Positions 1 to 5,811 of a stretch of 5,811 bases of DNA are shown here, piece after piece. The stretch lies in contig JAHISI010000002.1 in NCBI GenBank assembly GCA_018818345.1, positions 1 through 5,811 on the forward strand. The letters are read 5' to 3'. The notes below the pieces were generated by a model, which did no database searches, had not been told where the DNA came from, and saw only the letters and a list, made by a program, of their open reading frames with translations. Numbering within the stretch: position 1 is the first letter of the stretch; the number at the start of each line of letters is the position of its first letter. The DNA comes from Patescibacteria group bacterium (lineage in GTDB: Bacteria; Patescibacteriota; Dojkabacteria; SC72). Both the position numbers and the translations under genes were made by a program.

Positions 1-3000
1 AGGTATATGGTAACTGAGGTAGATAAGGATAAAAAGGTTGAGATTGTTGCCAAAGCAGAAGATTTACAAAGACAAGAAGTTGAAGCATTAAATACGGAAT
101 TAGAAGCAGAATTAAAAGCTACAGAAGAAATGTTCGCAGAGAACATCAAAGAAACTAAGAAAGGAAAAGAAAAGTCTAATGAATTCAAATTGAGTCAATT
201 AGAACATAAGAGAAATCAAGCATTAGCAAAGGTAAGAAAAGAATATGCAGAGAAAGAAGAACAATTAGATGCATTCTATATCAAAGTATTCCAAACAATT
301 GAGAAATTGAAAGTTGGAACAGTTTTAAGTGAAGATGAGTACATGAATCTTGAAGAGAGAGATCTCCTCTTCTTCGAAGCATTGATGGGAGCAGAAGCTG
401 TTAAGAAAATGCTTCAGAATATGGATGTTGAAAAAGAAATTAAGAAATTAAGAAAAGCAGTTGAAAAAGAAAAGGGTGAGAAGAAAGCTGCTACAATTGT
501 TAGAATTCAATATCTTGAAGGATTTAAGAAGAATACAATTGATCCAAGTTGGATGATTATTGATATCCTTCCTGTACTTCCTCCAGAACTTAGACCTATT
601 ATCCCTCTATCAGGTGGTAAATTTGCTACATCAGACTTAAATGACTTGTACAGAAGAATCATCAACAGAAATAATAGATTGAGAAGATTGATAGAGATTG
701 GTGCTCCTGACGTTATCTTGAGAAATGAAAAGAGAATGTTACAGGAATCAGTTGATGCATTAATAGATAACTCACATAGACCTTCTAAGGCTATGATGAA
801 CAATAAGCGATTACCATATCAGTCATTAACAGATGATCTAAGAGGTAAGAAGGGATTGTTCAGAAAGAACTTGCTAGGAAAACGTGTTGACTACTCAGGT
901 CGTGCTGTTATCGATGGAGATCCAAGTTTGAAATTTGACCAGTGTGGTTTACCAAAATCAGTAGCTTTGGAAATGTTCAAACCATTTGTCATTGCAAAAC
1001 TTTTGGACAGAGAAATCGCTCCAAATATTAGAATGGCAAAAGAGATGATCGAAGAGCAGGAAGATATCATATGGGATCTCTTAGAAGAAGTAATCAAGAA
1101 TAAACCTGTATTACTAAATCGTGCTCCAACTTTGCACAAATATAGTGTACAAGCATTTTACCCTAAGTTGGTAGAAGGTGAAGCAATCAGAATCCACCCA
1201 TTGGTATGTAAAGCATTCAATGCTGACTTCGATGGTGACCAAATGGCAGTACATATCCTCTTAACTGAGGAAGCAAGAAACGAAGCTGAAAGAGAAATGA
1301 TGTCCTCAAAGAACATTATAAACATCTCTAACGGTCAGATCTTAGCAAGTCCTGCAAAGGATATGTTGTTAGGTTTCTACCTAATGACTGATTTGCATGA
1401 GACAAAGAAACCAAGAATATATCCAAATGCGGAAGATGCAATAAGAGCATATGAAAGAGATACTGTAATTGATATTAATGAAGAAATACTTGTGAGAATT
1501 AAGGGTGAAGAAGTTAGAACTTCTGTTGGAAGAGTAATATTCAACACAATTCTTCCTGATGACTATAGATTTGTAAACGAAAGAGTAAACAACAAAACTG
1601 TTAATACAATCATTGATGATATTAAGAATACTAAACCAATGGAAGTTGTTGTAGAACTATTAGACAATATGAAGTTGTTAGGTTTCAAATATGCAACAGA
1701 TTTAGGATTCTCTTTCGCAATGGAAGATTGTAATTTAGATTTCAATCTTGAAAGTGCATTGAAGAAGATGGAAGAGAAGGATGAACAATTGCAGGAGAAC
1801 TACTTACAAGGTTTGATGACAAAGAGTGAGAAGATAAATATCTCTACAACTATGTGGGATGACTTTGCAAATGAATTAGCAGATGAGGCATGGACCAAAT
1901 TAGATAAACATAACTCTGTATATGAGATGGTAGAATCTGGTGCAAATGGTGGTAAGATCCAGGCAAGACAGGTTTTGACTATCAAGGGTGTTGTTAGAGA
2001 CTCAAGAGGTAACTGGGTACCAATGCCTATTAAGAGCAACTACCGAGACGGTCTTGGAGCATTCGAATACTTTGTAGCTGCAAATGGTGGTAGAAAAGGT
2101 ATTGCAGATAGATCCCTTAAGACTTCATCTTCTGGTTACTTAACTAGAAAATTGGTAGAAGTTGCTCACGATGTAATCATCAGAGAAGATGATTGTGGAT
2201 ATGAGGGAGAAGGGATGATCATGAGTAGATCTGATGATAGAAGAATCTCTTACACAGATAGACTCTTTGGAAGAACATTGGCTAAGGATGTTGAAATCGG
2301 CGGCAAAGTAATAGCACAAAAGAATGAATCAATCACAAAAGCAATAGCAAAATTGATTGACGAATCTAAGGTAGAAGAGGTCTTTGTAAGATCTCCAATG
2401 CTTTGTACATCTCCACTAGGACTTTGTAAGAAATGTTACGGATTGAACCTAGAAAATGGAATGGAAGTAGAAATGGGCAAAGCAGTTGGTGTAATCGCAG
2501 CTCAGTCAATTGGAGAACCAGGTACACAGATGACTATGCAGACCTTCCATAAGGGTGGTGTTGCTAAGGTCGATATCACACAGGGTCTTCCAAGAATCGA
2601 AGAGTTGTTTGAAGCTAGAACACCAAAGGCAGAAGCAGATATTTCTTCTTTGACAGGAAAAGCACATGTTGATATTGCTGAAGATGAATCCGCAACAATT
2701 ACAATCGTTGGAGAAAAGAAATTACCTAGATACTATGTAATCTCTAAGGCTAAGAAAGTAATCGTTGAAGATGGGGCAGAATTAAAAGCAGGTCAATTGA
2801 TGTTCATAGATGTTGATGAAGTTGAAAAGCAAGCTCCATTTGATGGAAAAGTTACAATAGATAGTGGAATCTTAACACTTGAGGGAAGAGCAAAAGCTGA
2901 AGAAGTTGTAACAGTACTTCCAGGAATAACTGTTCTCATACAAGATGGTGATAGCGTAAAAGCAGGTCAACAGCTAACAGAAGGTTCAATAGATCCAAAG

Positions 3001-3477
3001 AAATTGGCAGATACCGCTGATATATTGACTGCACAGAAGTATATCCTTGACGGAGTACAAAAGGTATTCAATGAACAGGGTGTTCCAATCGATGACTTAC
3101 ATATTGAGATAATCCTAAGACAGATGGCACGACTTGGAAAAGTTGTTGACTCTGGAGATACAGATTACTTAGTAGGTTCATTAGTGAATAGGTTCTTAGC
3201 AGAAGCAAAGAATAGTCTTGTTTCTGATCAAGGAAAGAATAAAGCTTTAGTAATCCCAAGAATGTTAGGTATAAAAACCTCATCCTTAAATACCGAAAGT
3301 TTCTTGTCTGCAGTCTCCTTCCAGGAGCAAGTCAGAGTTTTGACAAGTAACGCAATCCTCGGTAAGACGGACTTCTTGAGAGGAATGAAAGAAAATGTAA
3401 TCATCGGTAGGTTGATCCCTGCAGGTGAGAGCGCAGCAGTTCCAGACATAAGAAATTTGGAAGAGCTTAATTTTTAG
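1..3477 (+). CDS. rpoC: DNA-directed RNA polymerase subunit beta' (5' partial)
   Basis: Catalytic beta' subunit of bacterial RNA polymerase. The frame is open from base 1 (Arg-Tyr before the Met at base 7). That Met is internal, because the N-terminal zinc ribbon is missing and the text MVTEVD matches the family's segment just after it. About 1,158 residues are visible; numbering here starts at the Met at base 7. In order: a charged coiled-coil insert (about residues 17-98), the clamp and RNRNNRLRRL region (about 215-255), a divergent rudder, the LLGKRVDYSGR block, the NRAPTLH motif, and the Mg-binding NADFDGDQM (405-413; D407, D409, D411). Then come an SGANG motif (N647), the bridge helix (about 685-720), a second zinc site (C730, C800, C807, C810), the trigger loop (about 828-855), sandwich-barrel domains, and the C-terminal SLNTESFLSA and ENVIIGRLIPAG blocks. 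There is no SI3-type insert in the trigger loop. It ends with TAG, 25 nt before rpsL. Assignment is certain; the active-site substitutions are listed as findings. Confidence 0.99.
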   Translation, partial: RYMVTEVDKDKKVEIVAKAEDLQRQEVEALNTELEAELKATEEMFAENIKETKKGKEKSNEFKLSQLEHKRNQALAKVRKEYAEKEEQLDAFYIKVFQTIEKLKVGTVLSEDEYMNLEERDLLFFEALMGAEAVKKMLQNMDVEKEIKKLRKAVEKEKGEKKAATIVRIQYLEGFKKNTIDPSWMIIDILPVLPPELRPIIPLSGGKFATSDLNDLYRRIINRNNRLRRLIEIGAPDVILRNEKRMLQESVDALIDNSHRPSKAMMNNKRLPYQSLTDDLRGKKGLFRKNLLGKRVDYSGRAVIDGDPSLKFDQCGLPKSVALEMFKPFVIAKLLDREIAPNIRMAKEMIEEQEDIIWDLLEEVIKNKPVLLNRAPTLHKYSVQAFYPKLVEGEAIRIHPLVCKAFNADFDGDQMAVHILLTEEARNEAEREMMSSKNIINISNGQILASPAKDMLLGFYLMTDLHETKKPRIYPNAEDAIRAYERDTVIDINEEILVRIKGEEVRTSVGRVIFNTILPDDYRFVNERVNNKTVNTIIDDIKNTKPMEVVVELLDNMKLLGFKYATDLGFSFAMEDCNLDFNLESALKKMEEKDEQLQENYLQGLMTKSEKINISTTMWDDFANELADEAWTKLDKHNSVYEMVESGANGGKIQARQVLTIKGVVRDSRGNWVPMPIKSNYRDGLGAFEYFVAANGGRKGIADRSLKTSSSGYLTRKLVEVAHDVIIREDDCGYEGEGMIMSRSDDRRISYTDRLFGRTLAKDVEIGGKVIAQKNESITKAIAKLIDESKVEEVFVRSPMLCTSPLGLCKKCYGLNLENGMEVEMGKAVGVIAAQSIGEPGTQMTMQTFHKGGVAKVDITQGLPRIEELFEARTPKAEADISSLTGKAHVDIAEDESATITIVGEKKLPRYYVISKAKKVIVEDGAELKAGQLMFIDVDEVEKQAPFDGKVTIDSGILTLEGRAKAEEVVTVLPGITVLIQDGDSVKAGQQLTEGSIDPKKLADTADILTAQKYILDGVQKVFNEQGVPIDDLHIEIILRQMARLGKVVDSGDTDYLVGSLVNRFLAEAKNSLVSDQGKNKALVIPRMLGIKTSSLNTESFLSAVSFQEQVRVLTSNAILGKTDFLRGMKENVIIGRLIPAGESAAVPDIRNLEELNF

Positions 3478-3489
3478 TTGAATTTGTTA

Positions 3490-3502
3490 TATAATACCGA
3501 CC
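3490..3502 (+). promoter_or_regulatory. Candidate promoter for rpsL, giving a leaderless mRNA
   Basis: A perfect TATAAT lies at 3490-3495 in the 25-nt rpoC-rpsL gap. Seven bases (ACCGACC) separate it from the rpsL ATG. A start site at the usual distance below a -10 box would fall at or next to the A of ATG, giving an mRNA with no 5' leader. No Shine-Dalgarno sequence is present, which fits. The best -35 at 17-bp spacing is TTAATT (3467-3472), only 3 of 6 matches, and there is no extended -10 TG. In AT-rich DNA a lone TATAAT can occur by chance, and rpsL may also be read through from rpoC. Confidence 0.45.
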
Positions 3503-3922
3503 ATGCCAACAATAAACCAATTAATAAGAAAACCTAGGAAATCTAAAACTCAGAAGACGAAGTTCATTGCATTAGCAACAAACTTCAATCCTTTGAAAAA
3601 TAGATACGCAAGAGAGAGCAATCCTTTTAAAAGAGGAGTTTGTTTACAGGTTAAAACAATGACACCTAAAAAACCAAACTCTGCATTGAGAAAAGTTGCA
3701 AAAGTTAGACTCTCTAATGGAATGGAAATAACAGCCTACATTCCAGGAGAAGGACACAACTTACAAGAACATTCAGTTGTCTTGGTCAAAGCAGGAAGAA
3801 AGAGGGATCTCCCAGGTGTTAAATACATCGTAGTAAGAGGTAAGTATGATACAGCAGGTGTACAAGGCAGAAAGAAAGCTAGATCCAAGTACGGTGCTAA
3901 AGGAAGTAAAGATTCCGAATAG
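3503..3922 (+). CDS. rpsL: 30S ribosomal protein S12 (uS12)
   Basis: S12 lies at the 30S decoding centre and helps monitor codon-anticodon pairing. The protein is 139 residues; E. coli S12 is 124. The start MPTINQLIRKPRK is the family N-terminus. It also carries KRGVC (43-47), the decoding loop TPKKPNSALRK (54-64), the IPGEGHNLQEHSVVL block (80-94) and a C-terminal ARSKYGAK (126-133). Two features stand out by hand alignment to E. coli. An insertion of about 13 residues lies between positions 25 and 42, before KRGVC. The GGRVKDLPG loop reads AGRKRDLPG, putting Arg101 at the E. coli K88 position, while K56 (E. coli K43) and D102 (the methylthiolated Asp89) are kept. No Shine-Dalgarno sequence precedes the ATG. 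rpsG follows after 22 nt, as in most bacteria. Confidence 0.99.
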   Translation: MPTINQLIRKPRKSKTQKTKFIALATNFNPLKNRYARESNPFKRGVCLQVKTMTPKKPNSALRKVAKVRLSNGMEITAYIPGEGHNLQEHSVVLVKAGRKRDLPGVKYIVVRGKYDTAGVQGRKKARSKYGAKGSKDSE

Positions 3923-3944
3923 ATTTAATTAATAATAAGTAATT

Positions 3945-4418
3945 ATGAGTAGAGGACATAGAGCAAAAAAGAAAATACAAATTGGAGACAAGAAATACGG
4001 TAATATCGTAATCTCCAGATTAATAAACAAAGTAATGCAAGATGGTAAAAAATCTACAGCAGAGGATTTAGTATATTCAGCTTTAGAGAATGGTGCTAAG
4101 AGAGTTAAGGAAGAGGATGTTAACGCATTCTTTAACAAGGCTATCGATAACATCAGACCTGCATTAGAAATTAAAGCTAGAAGAGTAGGTGGTGCTAACT
4201 ATTCTGTCCCAATGCCAGTATCTCCTAGAAGACAGGAAACATTGTCAGTAAGATGGGTTGTAGATAGTGCTAGAAAGAAATCTGGTAAAAACTTTGATGT
4301 TATCCTTATGGATGAATTAGTAGCTGCATTCTCTGGTGAGGGTGAAGCAATGAAGAAGAAGATTGATACAGAAAGAATGGCAGAAGCTAATAAAGCATTT
4401 GCACATTTCAGATGGTAG
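3945..4418 (+). CDS. rpsG: 30S ribosomal protein S7 (uS7)
   Basis: S7 binds the 3' major domain of 16S rRNA, starts assembly of the 30S head and borders the E-site exit channel. At 157 residues it is of normal length. Family signatures include MSRGHRAKKK at the basic N-terminus, KYGN (17-20), INKVMQDGKKS (27-37), the ALEIKARRVGGANYSVP segment that includes the RNA-binding beta hairpin, RWVVDSARKK, and the closing DTERMAEANKAFAHFRW, which keeps the canonical end. It starts 22 nt after the rpsL stop. The gap is almost all A and T, with no Shine-Dalgarno motif. It is most likely co-transcribed with rpsL. An AATAAT 8 nt before the ATG is a weak -10-like match, too likely by chance to call. A strong terminator follows 25 nt after the TAG stop, so rpsG is the last gene of the operon. 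Confidence 0.99.
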   Translation: MSRGHRAKKKIQIGDKKYGNIVISRLINKVMQDGKKSTAEDLVYSALENGAKRVKEEDVNAFFNKAIDNIRPALEIKARRVGGANYSVPMPVSPRRQETLSVRWVVDSARKKSGKNFDVILMDELVAAFSGEGEAMKKKIDTERMAEANKAFAHFRW

Positions 4419-4443
4419 TCTGATTCCTAAAAGTTTGAAATTG

Positions 4444-4472
4444 AAAAGGGGACCGAAAGGTCCTCTTTTTTT
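4444..4472 (+). terminator. Rho-independent terminator after rpsG
   Basis: An 11-bp stem (4444-4454 with 4459-4469) closes on a GAAA tetraloop (4455-4458). All pairs are Watson-Crick except one G-T (4449/4464), and the lower four are A-T. Seven T's (4466-4472) overlap and extend past the 3' arm. It lies 25 nt after the rpsG stop and should end the rpoC-rpsL-rpsG transcript. Read from the other strand the hairpin is followed by only four U's, so it may act weakly as a terminator for the converging glycosyltransferase gene too. Confidence 0.93.
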
Positions 4473-4510
4473 AAATTCATAATAACAAGCCTGGCTGTAT
4501 CCTAAATTCG

Positions 4511-4530
4511 TACTACATCAACTACTACAT
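4511..4530. repeat. Short direct repeat, TACTACAT twice
   Basis: TACTACAT occurs at 4511-4518 and 4523-4530, separated by CAAC, in the convergent intergenic region between the rpsG terminator and the glycosyltransferase stop. Nothing else in 4473-4564 looks like a gene, RNA or strong hairpin. The repeat may be chance, or a remnant of a 12-bp tandem duplication. Confidence 0.4.
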
Positions 4531-4564
4531 GGGTATTTGTATGATATTTAACAATACTAGGGGT

Positions 4565-5506
4565 TTACTTTGTACTTTCTATTCTCTCCCAACCATTCTT
4601 TCCCATATCTTTTCTAAGTATGACTCTTTCCCACAAGATCTTTATCCAAGTAATCAATCTAACTGGAAAGAGATACAGTGACCATATAAATTCATTAAAG
4701 GTTTTAGCATATCCAAAAACATAAAAAGCATAGGGAAGTTCAATTAAGAAACTTCTACTCTGTTTATCCTTTTTAAATACCTTGAACTTCTCTAACTGCT
4801 TAAATCCACCAATAGATCTAACCTTCTGTTTGTAATAATCTCTTAAGTTGGTAGGATATTTAACATAGCATACAGCTTCAGGAGCATATGCAATATTTAA
4901 ATCCATATTCCTCAAGGTATATGAAATATATGCATCATCAGAAAGCACATTCTGTGGTATATCGAACTTAAGATTTCTAATAGCCATAATATATCCACTC
5001 ATAGGAAAGAAGGTATTATCACTCACATAATAGCTTTTACCCTCAGTTTTGGCCATTGTACGGCTTCTCCTGTGATCTGCAGCATCAGAGAGTAGATGTC
5101 CCCAGTATCCAAAAGCATTATTCTTCTCATCTTGAGACTTTGGTCTACCACTAACCCCTCCTACAGTCTCATTTTCAAAAGGTTTGGTTAATTCTGCTAC
5201 GGCATTTTCTTCAAAATATGTATCCCCATCAGTAAGGATTATGATTTCACCTTTAGCTTTTTCTAAAGCCATTTTCAAAGCTGTAGGTTTTCCTTTATGT
5301 GGATCGATGATATGGCGATATTCACGCTTGGATAATCCAAGGATATTAGCTTCTTTTCTACCAGCTTTAAGAGTAAGGTCATCTGGAGAGACTTGGATAA
5401 TTTCAAAAGGAGAGGTAATGCCAGAATACTTTCTATCTGCGATGCATTTAATGCATCTGCCAATGGTTTTTGGTTCTTTGAATGAGGTAATAATTACACT
5501 AATCAT
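4565..5506 (-). CDS. Family 2 glycosyltransferase
   Basis: A GT-A fold glycosyltransferase of 313 residues, predicted to transfer a sugar from a nucleotide-sugar donor. The acceptor cannot be read from the sequence. It begins MISVIITSFKEPKTI, the GT2 nucleotide-binding strand. Then come HKGKPTALKMAL (70-81) and GEIIILTDGD (86-95), whose D93-G-D95 is the metal-binding DxD. D190-D191 in SDDAYISYTLR are candidates for the catalytic base region. QKVRS (227-231) resembles the QxxRW motif of processive GT2 enzymes, with Ser in place of Trp. Residues about 252-297 are rich in aromatic and aliphatic residues and may bind the membrane, but no clear multi-pass segment or signal peptide is seen. The basic C-terminus follows. 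The start is set by the match of the first residues to the fold and by a TATAAT just upstream. No Shine-Dalgarno sequence is present. It lies 42 nt after the bL25 gene and converges on rpsG. Likely role, by inference: envelope polysaccharide or glycolipid synthesis. Confidence 0.93.
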   Translation of the reverse strand: MISVIITSFKEPKTIGRCIKCIADRKYSGITSPFEIIQVSPDDLTLKAGRKEANILGLSKREYRHIIDPHKGKPTALKMALEKAKGEIIILTDGDTYFEENAVAELTKPFENETVGGVSGRPKSQDEKNNAFGYWGHLLSDAADHRRSRTMAKTEGKSYYVSDNTFFPMSGYIMAIRNLKFDIPQNVLSDDAYISYTLRNMDLNIAYAPEAVCYVKYPTNLRDYYKQKVRSIGGFKQLEKFKVFKKDKQSRSFLIELPYAFYVFGYAKTFNEFIWSLYLFPVRLITWIKILWERVILRKDMGKNGWERIESTK

Positions 5507-5511
5507 AGGTA

Positions 5512-5539
5512 ATTATATAGGTTTATATGAGATTGGGAA
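5512..5539 (-). promoter_or_regulatory. Candidate promoter for the glycosyltransferase, giving a leaderless mRNA
   Basis: On the - strand the 42-nt gap after the bL25 stop contains TATAAT (5512-5517) only 5 nt before the ATG. TTCCCA (5534-5539) sits 16 bp further upstream and matches 4 of 6 bases of the TTGACA -35 box. The predicted start site falls on or beside the A of ATG, so the message would have no leader, in line with the absent Shine-Dalgarno sequence. The arrangement repeats what is seen before rpsL. No terminator is visible between bL25 and this gene, so read-through from bL25 is also possible. Confidence 0.45.
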
Positions 5540-5548
5540 AGACTATTT

Positions 5549-5811
5549 TTATTTTTCTTCTTCTGCAACTGGTGTCTCTGAAGTACCTTCAGTCTCTTCA
5601 CCCTCTGCAACTTCGCCTTCAGCAGGTGCTGTAACAACAACTTCTTCTTCCTTTTGAATCTCAGTTATAGTTACAATTGTAGCTTGCTCAAGATCCTTAT
5701 TCATCAATTCCATACCTTCTGGAAGTTTAATATCATGTACACCAACTATTTGACCTGGATGATCTAAACTTGAGATATCAACTGTGATTGAAGGAACAAG
5801 ATCAGCTAACT
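5549..5811 (-). CDS. rplY: 50S ribosomal protein bL25 (Ctc/TL5 type), C-terminal part
   Basis: The last 86 codons, plus two bases of another, of a gene whose start lies beyond the window edge. bL25 binds 5S rRNA in the 50S subunit. The visible part matches the C-terminal beta domain of the long TL5/Ctc form rather than the short E. coli form. It reads LADLVPSITVDISSLD, then HPGQIVGVHDIKLPEGMEL, corresponding to the family pattern of a VDVSSL strand followed by a DIKLPEG turn. From about visible residue 52 it becomes an acidic low-complexity tail of Glu, Ala, Pro, Thr and Val ending in EEEK, as is common in this family. The stop is TAA. The 5S-binding N-terminal domain is not in view, so its integrity cannot be judged. 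Confidence 0.9.
   Translation of the reverse strand, partial: LADLVPSITVDISSLDHPGQIVGVHDIKLPEGMELMNKDLEQATIVTITEIQKEEEVVVTAPAEGEVAEGEETEGTSETPVAEEEK

Noticed and set aside
7..9. ATG at base 7 as the start of rpoC
   Set aside because: The frame is open upstream to base 1, and the conserved N-terminal zinc ribbon of beta' would be missing. The gene must begin before the window.
1..3477. UGA recoding (Gly) as in Gracilibacteria/Absconditabacteria
   Set aside because: No in-frame TGA occurs in any of the genes, and conserved glycines are coded by GGN. Stops used are TAG (3) and TAA (2).
3931..3944. Separate leaderless promoter for rpsG
   Set aside because: AATAAT lies 8 nt before the ATG but matches only 5 of 6 in a stretch made almost wholly of A and T. 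Co-transcription with rpsL 22 nt upstream explains expression better.
4511..4530. CRISPR-like or integration-site repeat
   Set aside because: Only two 8-bp copies 12 bp apart, with no further units, spacers or mobile genes nearby.
5184..5657. 157-codon open frame on the + strand
   Set aside because: It lies opposite the glycosyltransferase and the bL25 tail, both with clear family motifs. Its own translation is low-complexity Ser-rich at the end and resembles nothing I recognise.
4565..5811. A novel two-gene system formed by bL25 and the glycosyltransferase
   Set aside because: They share only proximity. The glycosyltransferase seems to have its own promoter, and nothing in either protein suggests a joint function.

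Overview
The window is AT-rich bacterial DNA. It holds the end of an RNA polymerase/ribosomal-protein operon on the + strand (rpoC, rpsL, rpsG), which meets a - strand pair (a family 2 glycosyltransferase and a bL25/Ctc ribosomal protein). Several traits point to a Patescibacteria/CPR-type organism. The RpoC clamp region carries a long charged coiled-coil insert, S12 has an insertion of about 13 residues, arginine is coded mostly by AGA, and no gene start has a Shine-Dalgarno sequence. A low-GC lineage such as Dojkabacteria, Katanobacteria or Microgenomates would fit, but this is inferred from remembered family sequences and not tested. No in-frame TGA occurs across more than 1,900 codons, so there is no sign of the UGA=Gly code of Gracilibacteria/Absconditabacteria.

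Layout: 1-3477 is rpoC with its 5' end outside the window. A 25-nt gap containing a perfect TATAAT leads to rpsL (3503-3922), followed 22 nt later by rpsG (3945-4418). A strong intrinsic terminator (4444-4472) closes the operon where fusA and tuf would follow in the classical str operon. After a short convergent intergenic region, a glycosyltransferase (4565-5506) is read from the - strand. It lies 42 nt downstream of the end of a bL25 gene (5549-5811, start outside the window).

The + strand genes make core transcription and decoding machinery: the beta' subunit, S12 of the decoding centre, and S7, which nucleates the 30S head. The - strand carries a second ribosomal protein and a sugar transferase with no obvious link to it. 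No new multi-gene system is evident. The main interest is in the housekeeping proteins. RpoC differs from the bacterial consensus at several normally near-invariant positions around the active site (trigger loop, bridge helix, the SGARG motif, the rudder). S12 has Arg at the position where K88R gives streptomycin resistance in other bacteria. TATAAT boxes placed 5-7 nt before the rpsL and glycosyltransferase start codons suggest leaderless transcripts.
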